Part shown: piece after piece, positions 63,680 to 64,000 of the stretch
Numbering within the stretch: the stretch's first letter is position 1
How the letters are laid out: the number at the start of each line of letters is the position of its first letter
Assembly: GCA_913049915.1 (NCBI GenBank)
Contig: CAJWZC010000001.1
Coordinates: forward strand, 1 to 64,000
Direction: 5' to 3'
Length of the DNA: 64,000 bases
From: an uncultured Colwellia sp.
GTDB lineage: Bacteria > Pseudomonadota > Gammaproteobacteria > Enterobacterales > Alteromonadaceae
Translations under genes and position numbers: made by a program
The notes under the pieces: generated by a model
The model's database searches: none
What the model was told of the DNA's origin: nothing
What the model saw: only the letters and a program-made list of their open reading frames with translations

Positions 63680-64000
63680 TAGTAACCCAAAACATAAGGA
63701 AGGTACCGAGATTAGCTATCAGTCTTAAGGACCTTCTCTTACAACTTATTTTTATATCGCTAGTGTTAGGTAACTACCTTGGTATAAGTAGTACGGACAA
63801 TATCAACCACTTCTACCGAAATAGAACAGGCCTTAAACCATAGTTCTTCTAATATTGAAAGTACCAAGTTTGCTAATATGACCTTCTGCTGAATATTATG
63901 CTCAGACAATACCTTCAACGTCACGTGAATAAAATCTAGCTGATCAGAGCAGCTTTGTAAAACGACGGTCTGGTATTAAATAAATGGTATTACGTACTTT

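Noticed and set aside
63760-64000. Minus-strand open frame at the window end (…LDFIHVTLKVLSEHNIQQKVILANLVLSILEELWFKACSISVEVVDIVRTTYTKVVT*)
   Set aside because: No start codon found before an upstream stop and no recognised family; left unannotated.

Overview
AT-rich gammaproteobacterial chromosomal window. Gene content and order look like a Colwellia/Shewanella-type marine psychrophile (inference; no search was run). Most of it is ordinary core genome: MATE transporter-uvrB, queC/queE, alr, murQ-namZ, fdhD with a YdeP-type oxidoreductase, a secreted S8 protease, gap, gnd, a second GAPDH, tusDCBE, a Bax1-I membrane protein, tag, two tRNA-Ser(UGA), radD and msrA/msrB. The main locus, ~41.9-63.3 kb, is a complete polyunsaturated fatty acid (PUFA) synthase cluster: pfaE (-), pfaR, pfaA (six tandem ACPs), pfaB, pfaC, pfaD. 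Two accessory/decaying zones are present. At 17.8-18.9 kb there is an IS4-type transposase remnant. At 28.9-38.9 kb, beginning just downstream of the tRNA-Ser pair, there is a decayed integrase interrupted by a ~230 bp IS3-derived mini-element, a RAYT transposase remnant, and broken MsrA, cytochrome P460 and AraC genes. Most interesting observations: (1) the cluster regulator PfaR reads like an exapted IS481-type transposase that has lost catalytic residues; (2) an inverted pair of REP-like hairpins (REPIN-like) sits between pfaC and pfaD, while a decayed REP-associated transposase lies elsewhere in the window; (3) the IS3-derived mini-element has readable terminal inverted repeats and a 3-bp direct repeat. 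I found no clearly new defence or biosynthetic system.
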